From the NCBI GenBank assembly GCA_023853785.1, contig JAJIRX010001073.1, positions 1 through 14,940 of the forward strand: DNA of 14,940 bases. Reading direction: 5' to 3'. Source of the stretch: Psilocybe azurescens (Eukaryota; Basidiomycota; Agaricomycetes; Agaricales; Agrocybaceae). The notes beneath the pieces were generated by a model that had not been told where the DNA came from, searched no databases, and worked only from the letters and a program-made list of their open reading frames with translations. Shown in pieces: positions 8,996 through 14,940 of the stretch (position 1 is its first letter; every line of letters begins with the position of its first letter). The translations under genes were made by a program, and so were the position numbers.

Positions 8996-10780
8996 TTGTC
9001 CACTCAAGCCACGGTCTTCTGCTGCCCGTCAATATTCAATGGCAATGTCAATGGCACCGCCCATACCACTACCAACAGCAACAGCAACTGCAACAGCAAC
9101 ACATTCGTGGTCCTCACCTACGCTGACCTCGCCTCCTTCTCTGTAGACGACACCATCCGCGTCTCCTCTTCCTCCTCTTTTTCGCGCCTGCCGTTCCCGC
9201 CCTCCATGTCCTCCCCTTCCCCTTCCTCCCATCCCCTATCCGCGGCCCTCACTTCGCCCCTGCCAACCCAGGATCCTCCATATCTCCATTGAGACGGCAC
9301 CCGCGCGTGCTCCCCCATCAAAGGTCTCTTCGCAGCCCCAGCCGTCCCAGGCCCTTCGCAACCCGGTCGGATTCAGAGTCACGGTCTGGGTCTGGCAGGC
9401 GGAGACGGATCGGAGCGGGGTGCGTTCCCTGCGGGCGTCAAGCCTACGCAGCATTCTTTACCTTTAATGTCGAGTGGACTGCGGATCTCGGACGATGCAA
9501 TGCGCGGCCTGGGTATTGATGGGGATGAGTGTGAAGACCCGGATGAGGACGGGGACGACGAACACGAGGACGAGGACGAGGACGAAAGACCACGCAGACG
9601 GGGACGGGGACGGGGACGGGTGGGATGACGAGGAGTACGAGCATAATGATGACGATATTACGCAAGTCAACTTCCCCGCCTCGACATTGACTTCGCGTCC
9701 ATGGAGCATACAGGGCCACACTCCCGCTCATACCTCCACTCCGCTCCCGCTCCCGTCACCGCCTGGCCTGACACCGGCATCTGACCTACCGCCCGCCATC
9801 GCCATCGGAGCATATGCATACGCATGTATTCGAGCAGGGGCACAGCCCACGCTCGAACTCGAACCCCATCGTGGAAGGCGAAACCAACGCTGCAGTCGCA
9901 CACCACCACCACCACCGACGCGAACGAGAACGGGAACACGCTGTTCGCGAACGCGAGCATGAACGTGGACAGAGGAAGAGGCAGCAGCAGCTGGCTGGAC
10001 AAGAACTTGGCGGTAAAGCACCAGAAACCCACGACGCTGACAGCGGGGAGGACGAGCGCAGAGCTCGTTTCGCATAGCGACGCGCCGTCTCCGCCCTCTT
10101 CCACCTCGAGTTCGGGTTCGGGTTCCATCTCCCCTTCCATTTCCACTTCGAGTTTGGCTTTGACGTCCACATCGACGCTCCCCTTTCCTTCCAGCGTAAC
10201 TGCTAATCCCCCGTTCTCCCCAGATTCACCCGCCGGGCTTCCACTTACGCTCTGGTAGGGCCTTCGATGCAGACACTCCCTCTGACTCGGACGCAGGCGT
10301 AGCCCTCGACGACACAAACGCAAACTCCGATCATCATACGCGTATATGGTTGCGTCTGTTGCTGTATCGCCGTCAGCGCCGTCGTCCTCATCGACTGCCC
10401 CGCGCTCTGTGATGTCACCGTTGGTGGCGGCGCGGGAGCAGGAGCACGCGCGTGCCAGCACAGATATGGACACGGACACGGACACGAGGGCGAGGGCACC
10501 GCAATCGGCGCGGGAGATGTTACGGGTGTTAGGTGGGGGCGGGGACGCCGACGCTGATTGCAACGATGAGCTGTCGCGATCTTCTTTTAATTCATCTCAT
10601 TCTTCTCACGACGGCAATAACGACAGCAATAACGACAGCAGCAGCAGCAGCAGCGAGGCGCTGCATACGTCCATCATAGACTCTTTTCCGATCTGTCCTA
10701 CAACTATAACTGCGTCTACATCTACATCTACATCTACATATATGACTTTTGCGATCACGTTCTCATTCTCATTCTCGTAA
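8996..10780 (+). CDS. Probable low-complexity Ser/Pro- and Asp/Glu-rich protein, exon structure unresolved
   Basis: The GC content rises sharply here and one plus-strand frame is open over most of the region: to a TGA at 9290, from 9293 to a TGA at 9626, about 9650-9781, 9785-10255 and about 10346-10780. A candidate intron, 8947-9008 (gtatct...ctcaag), precedes it. Frame content goes from FVVLTYADLASFSVDDTIRV through a Ser/Pro-rich part, then GLRISDDAMRGLGIDG, a long Asp/Glu tract with RGRGRG, a Thr/Ser/Pro-rich part and finally Asn/Ser/Asp repeats. The other frames are also open, including 298 codons antisense at 9667-10563, because triplet and hexamer repeats lack stops in every frame. The product could be a disordered regulatory or nuclear protein, but no domain was recognised. 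Exact exons, start and end cannot be given, and frame slips at homopolymers are possible. Confidence 0.35.
9062..9104. repeat. CAACAG-type tandem repeat
   Basis: Imperfect accaacagcaacagcaactgcaacagcaacac units encode Asn/Ser repeats (NSNSNCNSN) in the favoured plus frame, or Thr/Ala in the next frame. Confidence 0.55.
9548..9620. repeat. GACGAG and GGGGAC tandem repeats
   Basis: gacgaggac units are followed by cggggacgggga units. In the favoured plus frame they encode an Asp/Glu tract and then Arg-Gly repeats. The favoured frame ends just after this array (TGA at 9626), so a copy-number or base-count change within it is a likely place for the frame to slip. Confidence 0.55.
10616..10780. 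repeat. AGC, ACATCT and TTCTCA microsatellites
   Basis: Three adjacent simple arrays are visible: aacgacagcaataacgacagcagcagcagc (about 10618-10652), ctacatctacatctacat (about 10715-10738) and ttctcattctcattctc (about 10760-10778). They encode Asn/Ser/Asp and Ser/Thr runs at the end of the low-complexity frame. Confidence 0.6.
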
Positions 10781-11075
10781 TCATATTTCCAGATATCACG
10801 CATACCCTGACGCTAACTACGCCCGCATTCTCATTCTTATCATCACGCATCCGCCTTGCGATCCCCAACCCATTCTTTCAACACCAATTTCTCTCTTAGA
10901 CATTAGACATTATGCACCGTACACACCTGCAGCCAGTCAGTCGTTCTATCGATATCGTGTGGTCCTGTCATTCTCCGCGTGACTCTCAATGAGCCTGGTG
11001 ACGCCAGGCTTTCGGGTTTTAATTCCTGCACAAACGCTTTCCGCATTTTTATCGCCTTTTCATATCTCCCCATCA
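10781..11075. other. Intergenic stretch upstream of the small conserved gene
   Basis: No supported gene. It is pyrimidine-rich in part and presumably holds the promoter and 5' leader of the next gene; an upstream coding exon of that gene cannot be excluded. Confidence 0.4.
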
Positions 11076-11637
11076 ATGAATTCGAGAGCACGAGCGAGAC
11101 TCAGACCATTGATGGTGCCGTCGAATGGAAAGACTGAGAACAATGCTCAGAACAAAGCTACCAGTGCCATCTTTGGCTCTATCAACGGCGCCCTCGGAGG
11201 TGGCGAGAAAGGAGAGAATAAGGAAAGTCCGTGTTATCTTTCATGGTGTATTCCTACGTCTTTTTCACGTTTAACACCTCACCTATCTTTCTTTGTGTAT
11301 CCACCCCTTGTCCCACCCTAACCGACTCCCTGACATGGTTACTCGCTTTCACAGATTACCTCGACAAAGGTACTTGAACTACTTAAATTCCCACTGTGTA
11401 CCCTCGCACGGCAGCATCTTTCACTAGCCAGACCTTACCACCTTACCGCCTTCGTGCCCTTTTCATGCCCCGCGCCCAGCCATCGACATCGTTCAAGAAT
11501 ACGCTCTTAAAGCTGGCGATCAGTCCAACGAATCAGCCATCGAGCAAGCCAAAGACGCACAGGTCGCGAGAGCCATCCGAACGGGATGCAGGACGATCAC
11601 AGGGAACGACTTCCTGATCGCCGAGAAGACTTTATAG
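11076..11637 (+). CDS. Small hydrophilic conserved fungal protein, three exons
   Basis: Exon 1 ends at 11226, intron 1 is 11227-11354 (gtccgt...cacag), exon 2 is a 15-base microexon 11355-11369, intron 2 is 11370-11479 (gtactt...cccag) and exon 3 is 11480-11637 (TAG). Spliced, the frame is intact: GGGEKGENKE, then NYLDKA across the microexon, then IDIVQEYALKAGDQSNESAI and EQAKDAQVARAIRTG, ending ITGNDFLIAEKTL. From memory this resembles a family of small, soluble, highly charged fungal proteins with a Gly-rich start and YLDKA-x-VQE, GDQSNES and EQAKD-Q motifs, some annotated as stress or DNA-damage responsive; the function is not established. The start could be ATG 11076 (107 residues) or ATG 11112 (95 residues). 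The basic stretch between them is unlike the rest, and neither ATG has a strong context. No signal peptide or membrane segment. Confidence 0.72.
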
Positions 11638-12629
11638 TCACCATAGCTGGTTATCCTCTGTGTATGCTCTGCCTCAGAACACCGATAGTTATCATTCTAT
11701 ATCAATTTATTCAAATTTGGCTCTTGCCTGCCCCCATGTTCTGACAATCTAGGACATAAAACAGAGAAATTGCCACGGGCAGCCTCCGTCTCAGATATAC
11801 GCAATGCACATGTCGAATACGGGTTCCGCTGTCGCATGACACCCTCCATTCGCCAAGCGTGTCATCGTATTCAATGTACTTACACAACCGAATAACCTCT
11901 GGCAGCACTTGGAGCGTTGTCTTTTATGTTCTTACGTATTGTCATTTAGGTGTGGTAGGTTTCAACGAAGATCATTGTTTCTTGGACCTTGAGAAAAGAC
12001 ACCCTTAGCTTCTGACAAGTTTTGTGGAATAGCGGGAGAGCGTAGTCCAGATACCGTCAAGCCTTGGGCCAGGATCCGACATGAATGCCCTCAGGTCTGC
12101 GACTGTGAGAGAAAATGTACGTACAACTCAATATTACTATCGGTAATCGGTTCAGACCTCACCACATGACACTCGACTCAACCCAACGCATGCTTGAATT
12201 TCCAGCGTAACCAGCGCTATGTACGTGAACTCACAATCATTGCTCTTGCTATGCCCCCAAATGCACCTAACTTATCCACTTAATTACTAACCAACAATGT
12301 TCATTTGTATCGGTTCATGGTTTTATCAAGAGTGTGGCTACTGAAGTCTAATCGACTCACTCTGAGATAGCAGAAATTAGTCGGTATTATAATTGGAAAG
12401 AAGTACTTACGATATGGCGGTTCCCTTGCTCCCATTCCAAAGTTGGCTTCTATTTTAATGCCTTCCCACACAATGTCGTTCAATATGTATAAGATCTCTC
12501 ATCAACGGTACGTGTAATTTCGTTCCACTCCCGAGTTCCTGTGTGCGTGTTGGTGTTTAATCTACCACCAGACACACTGCTGTCACAGTTCCAGACCAAC
12601 CACCGCGATAGAAAGGCTCCTGTACGCCA
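11638..12629. other. Intergenic region between the small conserved gene and the P450
   Basis: About 1 kb, AT-rich, with stops in all frames and no open frame longer than about 65 codons. It should contain the terminator of the upstream gene and the promoter of the P450 gene. A tataag at about 12487 lies 140 bases before the P450 start, a weak TATA candidate. No tRNA, repeat or element was recognised. Confidence 0.5.
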
Positions 12630-14934
12630 ATGGATAAGAATATCTCCCTGGTTGTGCTACTTGCTGTCGGCTGGTTAACTTTTAAGCTGCTCCGTTTCGG
12701 TCGCCGGGACAAGAACTTACCACCTGGCCCGCCGACCATCCCAATTTTGGGAAATGTACACTTGCTCCCTCGCAAATTCCCCTTTCTAAAGTATGCACGA
12801 CTACCTTGTGCTCTTCACTTCGTTTCTGCTAACGGGATATTCTGAGCACAGGTTCACGGAATGGGCCAAGGAGTATGGCGGAATCATCTCGGTACGGATT
12901 TCTTTCATCGTAGTTGGGAGTCAATAGACTAACTCGTAAGTGTAGCTCAAAGTGACAAATGGAACTATCGTCGTGCTCTCAGACATGAGGAGCATTAAAG
13001 AGCTCCTTGATGACCGTAGCATTGAGCTGTCATCCCGTCCTGCCTTTTACGGCTTAATGTTGTCACTGGGGGAAATACTTTGTTGCGGCCCCTTCCGGTA
13101 AGAACCCGCAATCGTGCCATATACACAGTATGGGGTAAACCTCCACTTACCATTATCCGTACAGAGAGCCATTTTTGGAAAATAAGCCGTAAAGTGATCC
13201 AGCCATTGATGTCTCCTCAAGCTGTCCAGAAATACCTTCCTATCGCGGACGCAGAGACGACGCAGCTCCTCTATGATATTTTACATAGCCCCGAGGTAAC
13301 CAATGTTCCTTCATTCATTGCTTCGATAAGGCTGACGGCACGAAACCTACACCAGGAGTTCTACAACCACATATCACGCACAACGCTTTCGTTTATAACT
13401 TCCATTGTCTTTGGACAGCCGACACCAAGACACGACTCGCTGGTGGCTATGTTATTCCGAGACTTTATCCTTCAATTCTTGACAACGTTCTCACCTGAGG
13501 CTGCGCCCGTTGACTTTGTTCCGGTTCTAAAGTATATACCGGAGCGCTGGGCGCCTTGGAAAAGCTCTGGAGGGAGACGAGAAGGCTGCAACGGTCTTTG
13601 TACTTTGGGCTTCTTGACGATGCGGAAAAGAGAGCGAGTAGTGGGATTAAGCAAGACTCATTTGTTGAGAAGATTATGGAAAGACAAGCCGAACTCGGAT
13701 TGGATCGGGAAACCATTGCGTATGTTCAATTCCTCCATAATCCACCGTTATTGAACCTTTTTTGACCATCTATTCTCATCCGCTCCGTTCTTTCCCTTGA
13801 TAGTTACATCTGCGGGTTTTGTTGGACGGCGGATCGGAGACATCGGCTTTCATTTGAAGAACTTGGTGCTGTGTCTCGTTAAGTCTCCGGCATCTTTGCG
13901 AAAAGCGCAGAAGGAAATCGATAGTGTTATTGGGAAAGGAAGAATGCCAGTTCCTAATGATATTCATAACTTGCCGTATGTGCAAGCTGTGATTAAAGAG
14001 GTTCGATGAGATCCGTTTTCAACCAAATATGACCCGTTATCCTAACGATATTGAAAATTTTTGCTAGACGCACCGTTTAAGACCTGTTGCACCTACCGCC
14101 GTTCCACATGCCTCGGTCAATGATTGCGAAGTGAGTTCCCGAGTCGAAGTCATGTTGGTCTGCTTTAGACTTAACATTGATCATGTTAGTATCGGGGATA
14201 TACAATTCCAAAGGGAACACCCATTTTCATGAATATATGTAAGTAGTCTCCGACTTTTAACGATAGCATGATCGTGTCGCTTATAGGACAAATTAAAGAC
14301 GGTGTATTCCATGATCCAAGTGCGTATTGATTCTCCAACACATTTGTATTTATGAACATGGGGATCCACAGATATATTTGAACGTCCGGAAGACTTTTTG
14401 GCCAGAACGCTATCTGTTGACCCCGGATGGAACCAAACCTGAGCTTCCCGAGGGCCTGGGTAACATCCGATCTACACTTCAATTTGGAAGCGGCAAGGTA
14501 CGTACGACCATGGATTCACATATATCCTTCTCCTCTGTGTCACCATGACGAAATGATGATATTTTGCAAATATTCTTCAGAGGCTATGTCCTGGAATGCA
14601 TCTTGCCAATACAAACTCCGTATGCATTCCATTCTTATAGTATTTAATGGCTAACTGAGCATGTCTGACGTCCTGGTCAGAGTCTTGCTGTTATGCGCCT
14701 TCTATGGGCATTCGACTTCGCCCCCATAAATGAATCGGACAAGCAACCACCGACATGGGACATTGAAAATGAATATTTGATGCAGTCCTGCTCTCTCAGT
14801 CATACCGACCGCCTGTTTGTCATTAGCTACATTTAGGTAACCTAACCCCGCCTTTCCAGGTAAAATTACCCATGAGCAAAGAGAAGGTCGAGGTTATCAA
14901 AGAATGTTATAAGAGGACTGTAGTACTGGACTAG
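12630..14934 (+). pseudogene. Cytochrome P450 monooxygenase, about 13 exons, with frame breaks
   Basis: This gene encodes a microsomal haem-thiolate P450 of about 500 residues, of basidiomycete type. Exons: 12630-12790, 12852-12891, 12946-13097, 13167-13295, 13356-13719, 13804-14000, 14068-14130, 14190-14238, 14299-14319, 14372-14497, 14581-14619, 14681-about 14785, and a last exon ending at TAG 14932-14934 whose start is unclear. In order: N-terminal membrane anchor (ISLVVLLAVGWLTFKLL), proline hinge LPPGPPTIPILGN, HFWKISRKVIQ helix C, I-helix DGGSETS, ExxR as ETHR split by the intron 14001-14067, FWPERYLL, and haem loop FGSGK/RLCPG with the ligand Cys at 14587-14589. All catalytic signatures are present. 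Exons 3, 5, 6 (twice) and 10 are one base out of frame at homopolymer runs, with no in-frame stops otherwise. The substrate is unknown; relatives act in secondary metabolism and xenobiotic oxidation. It is called a pseudogene as written, but sequencing error is a serious alternative. Confidence 0.85.
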
Positions 14935-14940
14935 CCTCGA

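Noticed and set aside
9667..10563. 298-codon open frame on the minus strand, the longest in the window
   Set aside because: Its translation (VSVSVSISVLARACSCSRAA and similar) is the mirror of simple repeats; stops are absent because of the repeat composition. No start context, splice signals or motif.

Overview
The window looks like nuclear DNA of a filamentous basidiomycete, probably an Agaricomycete. The genes are cut by many 50-130 bp GT-AG introns. The multi-exon cytochrome P450 and the small secreted beta/gamma-crystallin-like proteins are of types common in mushroom-forming fungi. Nothing bacterial, organellar or viral was seen.

Positions 1-8193 form one very large imperfect inverted repeat. 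The left arm (1-3523, running off the window edge) is the reverse complement of the right arm (4674-8193), with about 1.15 kb of unrelated spacer between them. Each arm carries one copy of a small secreted protein gene with its own TATA box, and the two copies point towards each other. The arms have diverged to roughly 80-85% identity at the outer ends but are nearly identical over the gene, with a 260 bp perfect tract covering intron 1 and exon 2. The left copy can be read through; the right copy has lost one G in exon 1 and stops after 33 codons. The rest of both arms shows no selected reading frame.

Positions 8194-10800 start with a featureless stretch and continue into a GC-rich, low-complexity, probably coding region on the + strand. 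It encodes Ser/Pro/Thr and Asp/Glu-rich protein and is full of short tandem repeats. Its exon structure could not be resolved.

Positions 11076-11637 hold a compact three-exon gene for a small hydrophilic protein resembling a conserved fungal family, with a 15-base microexon. After about 1 kb of intergenic DNA, a cytochrome P450 gene fills 12630-14934. It has about 13 exons, and its membrane anchor, I-helix, ExxR, PER and haem motifs are all recognisable. At least five single-base frame breaks interrupt it, every one at a homopolymer run, and no in-frame stop was found in the reconstructed exons. It is either a young pseudogene or a gene with uncorrected homopolymer sequencing errors.

The genes do not form an evident pathway or cluster. 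The main interest is the paired inverted duplication with an effector-like gene in each arm.
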